Of a stretch of DNA of 64,000 nucleotides, positions 40,901 to 53,970 are shown in pieces. The stretch comes from Spinacia oleracea. Lineage: Eukaryota; Streptophyta; Magnoliopsida; Caryophyllales; Amaranthaceae. The first letter of the stretch is position 1; every line of letters begins with the position of its first letter. A model generated the notes under the pieces. The model was not told where the DNA came from and searched no databases. It was given only the letters and a program-made list of their open reading frames with translations. Location of the stretch: assembly GCF_020520425.1 (NCBI RefSeq), contig NC_079491.1, positions 9,535,143 through 9,599,142 of the forward strand, given 5' to 3'. The position numbers and the translations under genes are program-made.

Positions 40901-43253
40901 AAAACACAAGGAATACAGATTGGTAGTTTAAGATGCATATCATTGTTCTTTTGCACTACGGTTTATATCACCCCTCCTTCTCAAGTAAATGACTAGATGG
41001 GATGAGAAAATTTCTCGATGCATCTTAACCTGTTGAAGTGAATGTTAGAGGTGTTTTACTAACTTTGAGTCTAGACTCTAATTTCTATTGTATTTGTTTT
41101 GTAAGCGCTTAAATATTAGCTATAGGAGCTGCGTGCCGTTTCAACATTTGGCTTTTCATTTTGCAATCAAATATTTTTACTTCTTTTTAGCTTAACAGGC
41201 TGGGGGACGGGGACATAGCCGTCGCTTGTGTTGTATTAAACTCTTCATTTCTTGGTTGGGTGGAGGGGGAGTTTAGATAGTGCTCCTATCACATTATATC
41301 TGGTTTAGATTACGATATTTTTTTAATTTTACGCCAGAAAATAGAATGGCATTGTTCTTTGACCTAATAATATTTGTATTACAGTTTTAAGCTTCTTATA
41401 TCCTATCTCTTCGATTTCGCTTCAATCCATATGCAACTGTTGCATTATCCTCTTTACATCCTCCGATGTGTTGTCTCCCTTCTCACTCATACACGTCACC
41501 TACTCCACTTTGTTTTGCTTTTTTATGGGTCTCTTGGGCCTTTGCTTTCTGCCACCATTGTGCTGATTACCATTCCCTTTCACAACCTTTAAGCAATGTT
41601 CCAGCTGCAATGTCTCACCATAACACTCTTTTACATATTTTCCCTCTCGGTGGAGTCAACTAACGTAGCACACTGGAACTGGTATCGTCATCCTTGTGTG
41701 GTTCTCACTTGTATCTACTTTACATTGATCCTTCTGACTAATGATTTTCTCTTTTTTCTATGGCTCTATGCGCCCATATTTGTTTCTAATTCTAATGAAA
41801 TAGAGTAAAAATGACGGATGCAGAATGGTGGCAGTTGATTTTAATCAGAACAGTGGCTGTGAACGTTTATAATCTGCTGTAATTTTTTTTTTGGTATCAA
41901 CGACAATGAACTATGTGGTAATGCAAATTGTTCCAGATGTTTATGGTCAGGTTTTAATTTTTAAGGCAGTTTTAGCATTAAGGTTTCTGTGACAGCTGTT
42001 TGCTAGTGGTAAAGAGGGACATCTTGCCCTTGGGACCAGAAAGACATGCCCTGCCTATAACCCCTCTTGGAGGAAGAAAAAATTAATTTTGACTTAGTTT
42101 TTGGTTATATTCAATGGTGAGGAAAAATGTGGTAGTTGTTTGATGATATCAGTCAGCACTTCTTACTCAGCTAGCAAGTCTGTGTTTTGAATTGGGGGTT
42201 TAATGGGAATAGCTTCTTGGTTACGACAGACTTAAAGTTACTTACACATGACAGACTCTGGCTCTATCTTATCCCACCGTTCTCTGTAATGTCATTATGT
42301 TGATATGTGGCAACTACGTGTAGATTTTTCTGTATATCTGGGTTAATGCTGGCTGACTTACTGAGACCTGCAGCAGTTGTAGGTGCTGGTGGTTTGGTAG
42401 AGTTTAAGACTAGGTAGTACTTAGAGGGTTAGACCGCCCCCAGAAAAAGAGTGTAGATGTTGGCTATCTGAGGCAGAATCCTGAACTTTCTTGCTCAATT
42501 GCATTTCTCAGTAATCGGGTTATAGTGAAACATCCATTGTAACTCCACCTACTTTTGCTTGTTTTCTTTCTCCATCCCCCAACCAAGTGTATTCATTTGT
42601 TTGTATGCATCAACTATCTGAGTTCATGTGTAATGTAGCTTGTGTTTGTGACGCAACTCACACATATTACAGAATAGTATTACGTTTTTATTTCTCCAAA
42701 GAAAAAAAAAAGAGATAAAAGAGTACACTTTGGCATGCACAATATGCCCTTCTTTTCAAGATAATATTTGGTTTACATTTTCTGGTTTTTTTTTTTTTTT
42801 TGTCGCAGAGCGGTCCGAACTGTGGAGGAGATACTGACAATTGACATAAAACCGGGTTGGAAGAAGGGCACTAAGATCACTTTCCCTGAGAAAGGTAACC
42901 AAGGGCCTGGTGTCATTCCATCAGACCTTATATTTGTGGTAGATGAGAAACCTCATCCTCTCTATAAAAGAGACGGTAATGATTTGGTGGTTGATCAGGA
43001 GATAACTCTTCTAGAAGCCCTCACTGGAAAGACCCTTGAACTGACATCCCTAGACGGAAGGAGTCTCGCTATCCCTTTAAATGATATCATAAAACCTGGC
43101 GATGAGGTCGTTATATCTAATCAAGGGATGCCAATCTCAAAAGAGCCAAATAAGAAAGGCAATCTGAGAGTTAAATTTGATGTCAAGTACCCATCAAGGC
43201 TCGCCGAAGAACAGAAGGCTGATTTACGAAGAGTTTTGGGTGGAAGCTTGTGA
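37992..43253 (+). CDS. Class II J-domain co-chaperone (DNAJB1-like HSP40)
   Basis: Two exons, 37992-38593 and 42809-43253 (GT-AG), giving 348 aa. The J domain is residues 1-70 with HPD at 32-34 (TWHPDKN), which stimulates Hsp70 ATPase activity. A Gly/Ser/His-rich linker follows (about 75-165; [20 protein letters not shown] at its centre). The C-terminal substrate-binding part starts around 170 ([20 protein letters not shown]) and includes [20 protein letters not shown] and the dimerisation end. There is no cysteine-rich zinc domain, so it is class II, probably cytosolic like Arabidopsis At2g20560 or At4g28480. The 4.2-kb intron separates the two halves of the C-terminal domain, leaving GG|A across the junction. 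The acceptor follows a 15-base T tract. The leader (37801-37860) is rich in CT. Confidence 0.93.
38594..42808 (+). other. 4.2-kb intron of the J-protein gene
   Basis: Bounded by GTATGT and TCGCAG. I see no exon, RNA or clearly bounded mobile element. A stretch near 40440-40560 (AATAAGTTCAAATAAAAT, AAGTCATAAGCTCAAATAAG) recalls the AAGTTCAGATAAG-type MITEs but lacks visible ends. Confidence 0.6.
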
Positions 43254-46200
43254 AAGGAATCATTTTCCATTGCTGTCATGTGTAAATACAGAACAGATGC
43301 AAAATTGTGAATACTAGCAAGCATGAAAGTAATTGAAGGTTGCGAGTTTTCCACTCAGGAGAGTAGATTATTATTAGGTAAGTACGAGTACGAGAACGTA
43401 GTAGTATTATTTTCATCAGAAGCCTCAGTATTTATGTTGGTAGTGTTTTCTCCTGGAAAAGAATGGGATGAAAAGATAGTCTAATTGGAACATTTTAGAT
43501 TTTTTTTTGACAGCAAATTTTGTGCATTGCTGCTTGCAATACTGGTTTCTTTTTGTATTCTGTTCAAGCCCGAAAAAGGAAATTCTATTCCCAGGTTTTG
43601 TTACAAGGAAACTGGAAATAATCAAGGGTGCTTGTGATTGTCATTGGCTTTGGATATTACCAACACTTTTGTGCTTACTTGCATTACTCATACCTAAAGA
43701 TATACGTAGTGTGTACTATGTAGGTCGGGCCGTGCTTTGTGTCAAGCGCATGTTTCTTGGGCCTAAATGGATCCAGCCCATATCGAGCCCACTTGTCTTT
43801 TGTCGGGCTAGACCATGTCAATATTTTCAAAAAGGCGTCTGGCACAGCATAAACCCTCATGTTAGGTCGGGCTGTGCATAAAGTTAATGCTACGGAGTAT
43901 TTGATTTAGTGCGTTGGTTGTGTCTTGTCGTTTTTTTCCTAAAAAATTACGGCCCGAGCCCAGCCCTAGCCCACAACTTTGTCCTTGTGTAGGTCCGTGC
44001 TTTTTTCATGTCTATTCGGACTGTTTTTTTTTTTCCCCTGTTGGATCGCTATGTGCATCGGGCTGGCCCAGAGTAATAAGATTATTAAGATTATATACAA
44101 CCGATTAAATCATGCATAAACTATTCCAAATGAAGTACAAAAATAGATTATCATGCATAAACTCTTCCAAATGAAGTACAAAAATAGCCTCGATTATACT
44201 GTATAACCGATTGTATAAAATTCCTTTAAACATATTTTTAAGATTGTCACGTTTGGTACGTAATGAATTTTCCAAATGTGAATCCACATGCTTTTGGTTT
44301 CTAACTATGTTATTTTATTTTTTATTTTTTGCAATGATATAAAAAGTAAAATATGGTTGCCTAAAAATCTACTATGACAAGTATTTGACACCCTCATATA
44401 TACTTCGTGTCACGTATGTAGCACGTCGAGAATTTATTTTAAATGACGTCATTAATCTTAATTTCCTGGCCTGATGTCACACTCCTGGAATCTCTTACCA
44501 ACCACAAAATTAGCGTGAGTTATCCAGAATAAACGTTACTTTCTAATGCATGACTAGTAAACTAATTAATGTGATGTGAGAAAAATGTGTAACATTGTGA
44601 TTTGTGATTACTGCTTTTCTAAGTAAAGAAACTATATGAAATGACTGGATTTCTAATCTTTTGACTAAATCCAAATCACATGTCTTTTGATAGATGGAAT
44701 TTTGTTAATATTAGGAATTTTATTTGGAATTTTAAGAGCGAGCTTTTGAAACTTAAGACAGACAACCGGATTATGATAGGTACATAGTAGTATAGTACAA
44801 AGTATGTCTTGACTTAATCGAATATATAGTGAATATGCACAGGAACACATGGATGGGTGTATGTGGATATCTATCGGATTCAGTGGCGTATTTCTATATG
44901 CCTAGGACGGGCCCTCCTAGCAGAAAGTTATGTAATGTATTTTTAGTTTCAGCACCCCTAAAATTTTGAATATAATTGTAATATGTACTTCATATTGATT
45001 AATTCTTCTACTAACTCCTGCAAATTTATTCAAGATCGGATTTGGTGATAAATTCTTCAGTACAGGTAAAGGCTGAAGATATCATAGAGAAGAATAATGG
45101 TACTGGTCAAATTGGTTGGTTTTGTTAGAATTTGAGAGCATCTAATCTATGTTATATAGCACTCTCCAAGTCAATTAATTGTGTTAGGTTGAGCTATCTT
45201 TAACTGCTTGAGAGTTGAGAATTTGAGACCAAGAAACGTTTTTGGAATAAGAACAAAAGCTAGCTATGAGTAAATAATTGATCATCGAGTGTATATTTAA
45301 CTTAAATTTTACTACATTTAACTTAAATTTTACTACGTAGTTTTGAAAAAAAAAAAATTCCTTAGCATCAGTTGCTTGTAACTAACTTCATTTGATACCT
45401 CACAACAGTTACAAGAGTAGTGATATAGACGAGATTTGATCTCATTTTTTTATAACCAATTTCAAGATCAATTTTACCAACTAAACTAGGTAGCTGACAT
45501 TCATTCGTTTGATCTAGGTTCTCTAACCACCATATTGTGTTTAGGTTTATATGTAACAGGAATGTTACAAGTCCGTGCTAACTCAAAGTTTGTGGTAATT
45601 AATCATTATATGTACATCTAACTATCTAAGGGTTTTTTTTTTTGGGACTATCTAAGGTTCTAATTAAATTCACACTTTACTTCCCACCTTTCTATTTTAG
45701 TACAATGCTTTTTTTTTGGTGAATTGAAATGAATATAATGATTAATGATTATGCATGAATTATAAGTATTTGAAAAGGTCTAAGTTTTAAACTTTTAATC
45801 TCCCCTGAATTTTCCGAAGTGAAGTATAAAGAAAGGGGGAAAGGGCTCGCTTTGTGGAACATGCAAGGCCCAAGGCTTTTTGGTACTTTTTTTTTACAAG
45901 AGACTTTTTGGTATTGATTTTAAAGTTTTTTTTCCCCTTTTCATTTTTCTTCATTACTCGGTAAAAAGAACTGTTCTATTGGGTTGAAACTACGCAATTG
46001 TCATTTCTGTCCAAGAATTTAAAAGGGTTAACATGAACAAATAAGAATGTTTCTCCGTTAATTAGGTGGATCTATCAAGGACTTCCATCATCAAAAGAAC
46101 ATTACAAGAGCGGATAAAGAAAAATAAGAAGTTTTTGAAAATTCGTTTTCTAATTAGCTTAGGTATGTGGCATATCTTAAGATAGGAAATAGATGCAAAT

Positions 46201-46720
46201 AAATGAAAAGTATTAAAAGTTCCTAACACTATTAAATGTGATCGACGTCTTATGTTATTTTCAAATTAGATGTCTACGTAATTGTTACAGACGATTGGAC
46301 AGAGAATATGTATGTTATGCAAATTGTTGGGTTCTCTCAAAGAGAGCTAGGAGATCACGGCAATTTATCATCTAATACAAAGATACAACCAAAGACAATC
46401 CGATTTGAATACGACTTAATAGGCGCAATATTTTTTTTTTTTTTTTATTTTTTTGACAAGTATAGGCGCAATATTAACAACCCCTCTTATCATTTAGACT
46501 TGAGTAATAAACTTTTCATGCATAATAAATAGAATTTAAAGTAGAAGGAAATTTTGAAAAGGATAAAAAGGTTACTATTATGTGGCTTATGTACACTTTA
46601 TTAACAACCTATTTCAAAATATGGACCTACTCATTTAGATGACAAATGCTATTTTCTTTTGTGAACTTACTATGGTGTACAATTAGGATGCACGTAGACA
46701 TTATTAAACATTAATGGATG
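43254..46720. other. Intergenic with decayed repeats
   Basis: The 3' flank of the J-protein gene is followed at 43721-44074 by a GC-rich GGTCGGGCCGTGC..CGGGCTGGCCC block that looks like a decayed foldback element. A 43-bp tandem pair (CATGCATAAACT.TTCCAAATG) lies at 44110-44190. A CAGTGGCG-type repeat end is at 44883. A degraded tRNA-like tract occurs on the minus strand near 45430-45500. No gene is seen. Confidence 0.4.
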
Positions 46721-46724
46721 ATTT

Positions 46725-46910
46725 AGGCGTTGTTCTATTTATCTTATTTTTACATATTTAGGAAAAATGAGATTAATTTAGGAAATATGAGGGATATATC
46801 TTACTCAAATATAATTTATAACTATGTTAATTTGGATAAGTTTAGATAAGTGAAATAAAGTGACAGGTAATTTAGTACACCTAGGGTCATTTTATGTCGT
46901 ATCATAAATG
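46725..46910. mobile_element. Degraded Tourist-like MITE
   Basis: GGCGTTGTTCTATTTATCTT at the left and TAATTTAGTACACCTAGG at the right, with TTTGGATAAGTTTAGATAAG between, match the layout of the 27857 and 31918 elements. Ends are diverged. Confidence 0.4.
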
Positions 46911-47293
46911 TATCTATTACTAAATAGTGTTTATCTAAAATTGATTTTCGAGTTCGGTTACTTATATATGTAGGTTTAGATCACATCAAAATCTAGTTAC
47001 TTTACTACATAGTAGTCTTTATTAGAGTTTATTTAGGTCAAAATCAAGTAATTGGATACGAGTTAGATTTACTATGTCTAGCCTAAACTTAATAAACGAA
47101 CATGGAAAATGAATTGCTCGATTAAGTAAGCTCGTTAATATGTATAATTATACGGGGCCGTTTGTTTAGTGGAATAAATAGGTAGGGAGTGTATATAAAA
47201 GATATCTAGTGTTTGTTTAGGGGATGAGGATAAGAGATTCATGAGGTTATTTTAGTAAAATGGTATTTTGGTGTTCTCCTATAGAATAGACTA

Positions 47294-48037
47294 CTCTCTC
47301 CGTCTCAGATTAGTTGTTATACTTATCTTTGCACAAAATTTTAAGTGATAAGTGGTTGTTGAGGGCGTCAAAATCGCAGCCAAGCATGTATTATGAAATA
47401 CATGCCATGGGCTTGTTTGTAATTTCCCAGCCATTTTGAAATTGTTGAATAGTCAACCCCGTTTGCCAACTTGGATCCCGTTACTGTCAATTTTGTAATA
47501 TGAATACCATTTTAAAATATTTAGCACCATTTTTGTGATATTAATACCACTTTATAAAATTTAGTACACGACGAGTACCATTTAAGGAAAATGAATTTCA
47601 TTTAGAAAAAGTTTAGTACCATTTTTGTAATACCAATACCATTTTTCTAATGAATTGCCAAGTCAGCAATGCCAAGTCAGCACCCCATTTTACAAGTGTA
47701 CAATACCGTTTTATATTTTCCCCCAAAAATATTTACCATTTAGATTTACCTTTTTATTTGGAGTTGGCATGTTTTTGCAAATACATGCCTGGCATGTATT
47801 TGGACTTCCTCGTGGTTGTTTGGTTATCAATTGTTATTTTATTGAAAAAGTAGATATGATAGGAGTTAGTGGGGTATTTTCTTAATTGAATGAGAGAGAT
47901 TGTGATGACAAAAAAAAATTCGTGGGAAGAGAGAGACAACATAATAATTGTGGGGTCATTCCTAATTTAGAAGTGTGACCATTAATCTGGGACGGATGAA
48001 AAAAGAAAGTGTAACAACTAATATGGGACGGATGAAG
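47294..48037. mobile_element. Stowaway-type MITE split by a Mutator-type MITE
   Basis: CTCTCTCCGTCTCAGATTAG at the left and inverted CTTCATCCGTCCCATATTAG at the right, TA on both sides (47292-47293, 48038-48039). Without the insert at 47361-47811 it would be about 290 bp. Confidence 0.82.
47361..47811. mobile_element. Mutator-type MITE nested in the Stowaway
   Basis: A 451-bp insert flanked by the exact 9-bp repeat GTGGTTGTT (47352-47360 and 47812-47820). Its ends read GAGGGCGTCAAAATCGC and, inverted, GAGGAAGTCCAAATACATGC, followed by CATGTATT tracts in both arms. The target size and terminal repeats indicate a Mutator-like element without coding capacity. Confidence 0.75.
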
Positions 48038-48179
48038 TATAATACCCCTTGGTAAATTTACAATTCAACTAAATTAATTTTTTTTTTTAAAACTAAATTT
48101 TAATAATTCTAAAAACTAATTATTTAGTGCCATGTTGGCATGTTGCAAATAAGGAAATAAAATCTTTCATTATTTAGTA

Positions 48180-48987
48180 TCTATTACTATATACTAAAAG
48201 AGACATCAGGAATGACACGTGTCAATTCCTGGTGCGATTTTTACCCGCCAAAAATCACTTTCCCAAAAAGTGTACTTTGTATCTGTTTTATTTTATTTTT
48301 ATTCTCTACATTTTTTATAAACTATTTATGTATGGAAACAAAATTTAGTTTATAAACTAGATTTTGGGCTCGGGCGATGCCCCGAACGCCGAGTCATCAC
48401 TTGAATAATTGTAACTATGCCTATTTTTCTGTAAAAAAAAATAAAAAAAAAATCATAATTAACTCTTATTTTTATTAAAATCATTTTTCTTTCTTTACTA
48501 TCACTTTATTATATCGTTTGCAAAATATAACACGTAAATTTGCATAGCCAAGTGGATAAGTCATTAGTGGTTCTTATCACCAAGTCATGGGTTTAAATCT
48601 TGTATTTGTAATTTTTGAATAATATTGGATGACACGTAATTACATGTGTCAAATTGAAAGAGGAGGGCGCCACGTGGCATTGTATACTTTCCTACAAACG
48701 CCTTTTAATATATTAGTATAGATTATGGCAATAATAAGATACGACGTAATAATAATTATTCGAAATTGGTAATATTTTAGGCAAATCGCTATATTAATAA
48801 TGGAAAATCTATCACTCAATATTTTCGTCAAATTACCATATTAGCATTTTAAATATGCATATTAGATGTATAAATTTAAATAAATATGTTAAAAATGTTA
48901 TAACTATGCAGTAGTTTAGGGGATATTCAATTAAATATTTTGTGAAAAAAATGAACAAAATCCGTGCGTGCATGGGATCTAATCTAG
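48180..48987 (+). mobile_element. Non-autonomous Helitron carrying another Helitron
   Basis: It starts TCTATTACTATATACTAAAA followed by GACATCAGGAATGACACGTG, and ends CCGTGCGTGCATGGGATC then TAATCTAG, between A (48179) and T (48988). The opposite-strand Helitron at 48357-48722 lies inside it. Outer length without the insert is about 440 bp. Confidence 0.72.
48357..48722 (-). mobile_element. Nested Helitron (same family as 11630-12273)
   Basis: On the minus strand it starts TCTATACTAATATATTAAAA at 48722 and ends with hairpin TCGGG GCATCG CCCGA, about ten bases and CTAG at 48357, between A and T. A tRNA-like block lies on the opposite strand at 48545-48600 (A-box-like TAGCCAAGTGGATAAG, B-box-like GGGTTTAAATC), the same place and relative orientation as in the first copy. 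Confidence 0.8.
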
Positions 48988-49059
48988 TATGAAAGATATT
49001 TGCAAGTTGATCAAAAGTCAACAACAAAGTTAGAATAATGTTCAACCATCTAAAGTGTG

Positions 49060-49432
49060 AATCCTTAAATTTCCAATCCCTTAATTCACTCTCCCTTAAA
49101 TTTGTAAACCCTTTATTTTCTCTCCCTTAAATTTGTAATCCCTTTATTCTCACCTTAATTCTTACGATTTGCTATCATCTATCAAATCCCCTTTTGTAAC
49201 CGCTTTCTCCTTGACTGTAGCCCTCCAGAGTCACAACCTGGTCATATTCGCTTCTTATCGTGGTTTCTTGCCGCCGCTATAGCATGTTCACCCATTTTAT
49301 AAACTTTATAGATCGTTAAGAAGGAGTGCTAGTAGACATTTTATAAATCAAGTCTCATGTTATTTTAGGTTAAGATATAATAATGCATTTTTTCCCTTTA
49401 TATTCACATGCATGGCGTGCATACAAGACTAG
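49060..49432 (+). mobile_element. Helitron-like 3' end
   Basis: GCATGGCGTGCATACAAGACTAG ends at 49432 before T, with a short GCATGC..GCGTGC-like stem about ten bases before CTAG. A sister end, GCACGC ATC GCGTGC then ATATAAGACTA, is at 54935-54960. The 5' end was not found, so the left limit given is arbitrary. The upstream DNA contains three TTAAATTTGTAA/TCTCCCTT-type repeats. Confidence 0.35.
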
Positions 49433-50293
49433 TAATAACTTTATAACGGGAGGGGAATTAAGAGTTATGTTAGAAAAGACAATTTTACCCTTAAAGAAAA
49501 AGAAGGGAAAGGGGAGAGAAGACGATAGGTAGTAAGTGTAGAATGGTAAGTTTAGTTATCCTAATTATATATATACTAACCTATCTCAAACAAAGGTTAA
49601 AGACTTTTTTTTATCCTTCTCCCTCCTTATCTCAAAATATGTATCCCTTGTTTAAACGTAAATATGGTGCTAGGTCTGGTCAGTCCGGGCACGATCCGAC
49701 ACGAAAAAAACACGGCCACGAAAAAGCACAATTAGTCACGATCACGAAGCCTTGGGACGGGGACGTCACATTTTTTTGGAAAAAGAACGACAACACACGA
49801 CCTGACATGATACAACACGCTAAATTGGGTAAAATTATGCTTAAGCACAATGGCCCGGCACGAGGGCACGTGAGTTTGGGGTGTGCCTGGACTGTATTTT
49901 TTTAAAAATTATTCGGCCCAGCCTAACACATCATAAGTAGACTTTACGTAGACCGGGACTGTTCTACCCCACAACCCAAAGCCGACCCGATATAGGCTCA
50001 GAAATGCAACCCAATCGTTTGGCTCTTATTTTGCATTGGTCCGGAGAGAGGAAGCGGATTGGTTCGAATCCAATCCGTGAGATGGCAGTGATCTTTAGCC
50101 GGGCATGGCTAAGGGAAAACCAATCCGTTTGGTTTAGGCTATAACCTCAGGGAATGCAGAACAAAGAGTGAAAGAGGAATTAAAATCCGAGAGTAGTTTA
50201 CCTGAGTGTTTGGTAAGGGGCGGTTTTGAGGGTCTGCGAGGTGAGCGACGGAATAGAGCCTCCAAATGTTAAGAATATAACATAATTAGTTTC
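49433..50293. other. Intergenic with a dispersed GC-rich repeat
   Basis: At 49670-49930 a GC-richer block (CACGATCCGACACG, ACACGCTAAATTGGGTAAAA, TTATGCTTAAGCACAATGGC) resembles the block at 55590-55710 in the same orientation. No ends or coding content are clear. Confidence 0.4.
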
Positions 50294-53169
50294 TGTAACA
50301 CCCCGACCTCTAAATCACTTATTAAAGCATAATTAGCAGCGGAATTAACCTAACTTGGTCGGGACATTACCTGTCGTAATTCCCTCTTGGAAATTACAAG
50401 GCAACTATCATAACATAAGCTATCAAAACCCAAATTATTATAATAATCCTTTATATTCCCAAAATACAAGTACATAAATTACTAAAAGTCTTTAATTAAA
50501 CTATTAAAACATTAAGCATGAACTAGGTGAATATTAATAAAGTGAAGTTCCTCGCCACTACTCGTGTCCATTGTTCCCCGCAGTACCTAAAACGGAAAAC
50601 AAAACGGTGAGCCGATGACTCAGTAACGACTACCCTAGCAACGTAAATTCATTTCAACTCATTTTATTTAATAACACAGGGAGAATAGAATCAGTAACAC
50701 GTTTAATAAAACATCATAATAAATTCATTCATAAACTTTTTAATGAAAACGTCATTCATAAACTTAATTAACATGCTAGTTGTCGGCAAGTACGAACCGT
50801 GAAGGAATTCTCCACTGGGCCTGGGCCCATAGGAGCCTGGGCTCATCATCGTAACATGGGTCTGGGCCCTGGGCCTGGGCTCATAAACCATGGGAGCCTG
50901 GGCTCGTAATCCATGGGTGGACGGGTGTCCGTGGTGCATGCATGACCGGTAGATAGGAAGATGGTAGTTTATATACCGCCAGACAAACTATGTCTTTCAC
51001 TTTCATTTATCATGTTTTATGTATTTTTACTAAGCCTTGGCTTGTATTTCAGTTGAAATAACATAACTCATTTAACTCATAAAACATCATTTTGATCCTG
51101 GGATCAATAAAATATCAATTCTTTCATAGCATTGCATAAACATCATTTTATGAGAAAACTCAATCAAATCATATTATAGGAAACAATTCAATCAAATCAT
51201 ATTTCATCCCACAATCCATAAAACACATCAAAACATTTAATTCATAAATTCAATCATAACGTCATAATTTCATAATACATTTATAAGGGGATTGCGGTAC
51301 TAGCATTAGCCGTTACCTCAACCGAAGTTTTCTACTTCCCGTCTGATGGATCGTTCTTCCTGAGCCCCGAGTCCAATTTCTTTCAAAATATTAAATTATT
51401 GAATTAGTACTTAAAACGATAAATAATCTAAAACCAATATTTCATAAATAAGTTTATAAAGAATTTTCAAACAACGAACTTTAATAAAATTATAATTTCA
51501 TAAATTTAACGAAAATATTATTGTTAATCGAAATTTCAAAAATATAAATTTATAATTCATAAATCGTTTTACATGAAAATTACTTAAATTCCCTTTTTGT
51601 TAACTCAAGCTAGTAACTTAATTTTAGTAAAACCGAAAATTAAATATATTTAATTTCTTACCTGAAATAATAAACAATTTTATTAGTAATTATTTATATA
51701 AATATATATTGAAATACTTTATCAAATTTATTTAGAAAAACATGAAAGGTAAATTCATAAATCTGAAAATAGAAATAGGGAATGAGCTTACCAAAACCCA
51801 AATATTAAAATTGGGCCCAACCCTTTTGTTTTGGATTTGCTAAAACAATAAAACGTATTTTGGTTTCTGGTTCCTGGAAGCCGACCAAAAAGGGGAGGGA
51901 GTGCGAAACAATGGAGCACGAAGGGGAGGAGGAGAGGAGAGGAGAGGAGAGGGGCCGATAGCTGGGAGGCGCAGCGCTGGTGATGCGACGCCGATGGTGG
52001 TGGCTGAGCGGCGGTGATACAGGCGAGAGAAGGGGAAAAATGGGCTCGGTTGTGCGAAAGAAAAACAGGGAAATAGGGTGCTTCTTGGTTGGGTCTGGGC
52101 GGCGGCTTGTCGGGAATTGTGGGTGGCGGAGGTCAGTGAATAAGGTGGTGAGGGTGGACGGTGGTGGTGGGGTGGTTCCGCGGCGGAGAAACAACAAGGG
52201 AGGGGGAGGGTGGTCGCGCGAAACAGGGGAAAACAAGGGATTTTTTTTGTGTGTTGGTGTGGTAGTTTCGGGGGGGTGGCTGCGGTGGTTTTCCGGCGAG
52301 GTTAGTAGCGCAATCAGCAAGGGAGGTGGCTGAGGGGTGGTGGTCGCACCGTTGGTGGTACGCCGGAGGAGAAAAAGAGAAAGAAACAGGGGTGTGCGAA
52401 GAGGGAAAAGCAGGGGAGATGGAGTGGATGTTTTGGGTCGGTTTCTTGCCGGCGATGAAGACAGGTGGGGTGACCGGTGATTTAGGGTGGCGACAACCAC
52501 TGATGGTGGTGGTTGATGGTAGGCAGTGGTGGTCCGAAACAGGAACACAACAAGGGAGGTGGTGGAATTTGAAAGGGGACTTTGTTTTTATTGAAATCTA
52601 ACTGGAATTGTGGATGCTTTTGTATACATGTAGAGTAAAGAACAAGTTGAAATCCTTGGGGTCCAAGGAATGAACAAAGACTGAAATAAGGGAAGAAGAG
52701 AATGAAGAGATTGTTTCCAACTTCATACGTGAGGAACAAGCAGTAAGAGAAGAAAGATGCCAATTTGCTCTTTAGGGGCATTTTGGTAATTTCATTTAGT
52801 TGGGCTAAATTTCTGAAATTTGTTGCTATAATTAGAAATTGATAAAAATATGAATCCTTATTTAAAACAAGTTTGAAATAATTCTTTATAAAATATCGAT
52901 AACATAAAATAATTTTAGTTTTCGAGTAAATTAAGAATGTTCAGAAATTATAAAAAAAATTCGAAATAAAAATAAAAATATAGTTTAAGCTCGTAAAATT
53001 AAATTATAAAATTTTAAAAAATAAAGCGTGTAACGATATTAAAATTTAATCGCAATAAAATTCGTTAATTAATTAAAATAAAATTTGAAGTTAGGATTTA
53101 AAACGATTTTAAGCTAAATAAAAATAATTAGGCATAATTAATCAAGTTTTAAAAATTTGGGGTATTACA
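50294..53169 (-). mobile_element. Solo LTR, Ty3-gypsy type (fossil)
   Basis: A 2876-bp block lies between the 5-bp duplication GTTTC (50289-50293 and 53170-53174). On the minus strand it begins TGTAATACCCCAAATTTT and ends GGTCGGGGTGTTACA, the termini typical of large gypsy LTRs (Tekay/Del-like, from memory). No primer site, gag, pol or second LTR is present, so it is a recombination remnant. Near its centre is a Pro/Ser/Thr-rich stretch (51805-52548) of the kind often seen in these LTRs. Orientation follows from the AT-rich start and the GCTCACCGTTTTG..TTTTAGGTACTGCGG tract near the end. Confidence 0.82.
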
Positions 53170-53230
53170 GTTTCCTTAATATAAACAAAAACAAAGTTGG
53201 AGTAGTGGTTAAGGCCTTCCTATATGATAC

Positions 53231-53576
53231 GATTAGGGATGGAAATCAAGTGGATGATACATTAATCCGGTCACCCGCTATAATTAAACGGGTGAAAACC
53301 CGAATTAAATGGATGAAAAACGGGTGATGGGTGAAGCGAGTGATGGATGTTGGTCGAATGCGGGTGATGTTTTGTGCATATTATTAAGTGGTGAATTTTT
53401 AATGGTTTATAATTTTCACCCGAATATCACCTGTTCCACCAGGTTCACCCGTGGGTGATAATGTATGGACGGAATGTGGGTGATGAGTAAAGCGGGTGAC
53501 AGATGGATCAGATGTAGCGGATGAATGCGGGTGATGCTCCACCGGATCCAAATCCCATCCATTTACATCCCTAATC
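53231..53576. mobile_element. Foldback MITE (GATTAGGGATG ends)
   Basis: GATTAGGGATGGAAATCAAG at the left and, inverted, GATTAGGGATGTAAATGGAT at the right. The interior is full of CGGGTGA/TCACCCG repeats. Target duplication is unclear, so the superfamily (possibly hAT) is open. Confidence 0.65.
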
Positions 53577-53970
53577 ATGACGTCATTATAACCCTGACAC
53601 TAACCGTTTGCATCACTGGGATTAAAATCTTTAGTTGGATCGCACTATCTTTAATCAAACGCCCCTAAACATGAATATGTTGATTGATTGTAATGTTACG
53701 GAGACAATCAGGCAATGGCCCAATGCAGACAAAGCAAGCACTACGACAATATACATACGAGTGCTTTTCTTGTACTACGTACTATCACGTACTAGCAGTC
53801 TAGCAGTAGGCTTTTTGGTCGTTAAAACTTTTGTAAACCCAAAACCATGTGCCATGCTCTTATAACCCTTTAACTTGTGATCGAATTGCATGTGATGCAT
53901 TTGGCTCATAGGACATGGACATTTATTAGTACTCACATAAATCAACAACAACCAACAAGTGTTTGTATCA

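Noticed and set aside
51805-52601. Long Pro/Ser-rich minus-strand frame and Gly/Trp-rich plus-strand frames as genes
   Set aside because: All lie inside the GC-rich middle of a solo gypsy-type LTR and have biased composition with no domain.
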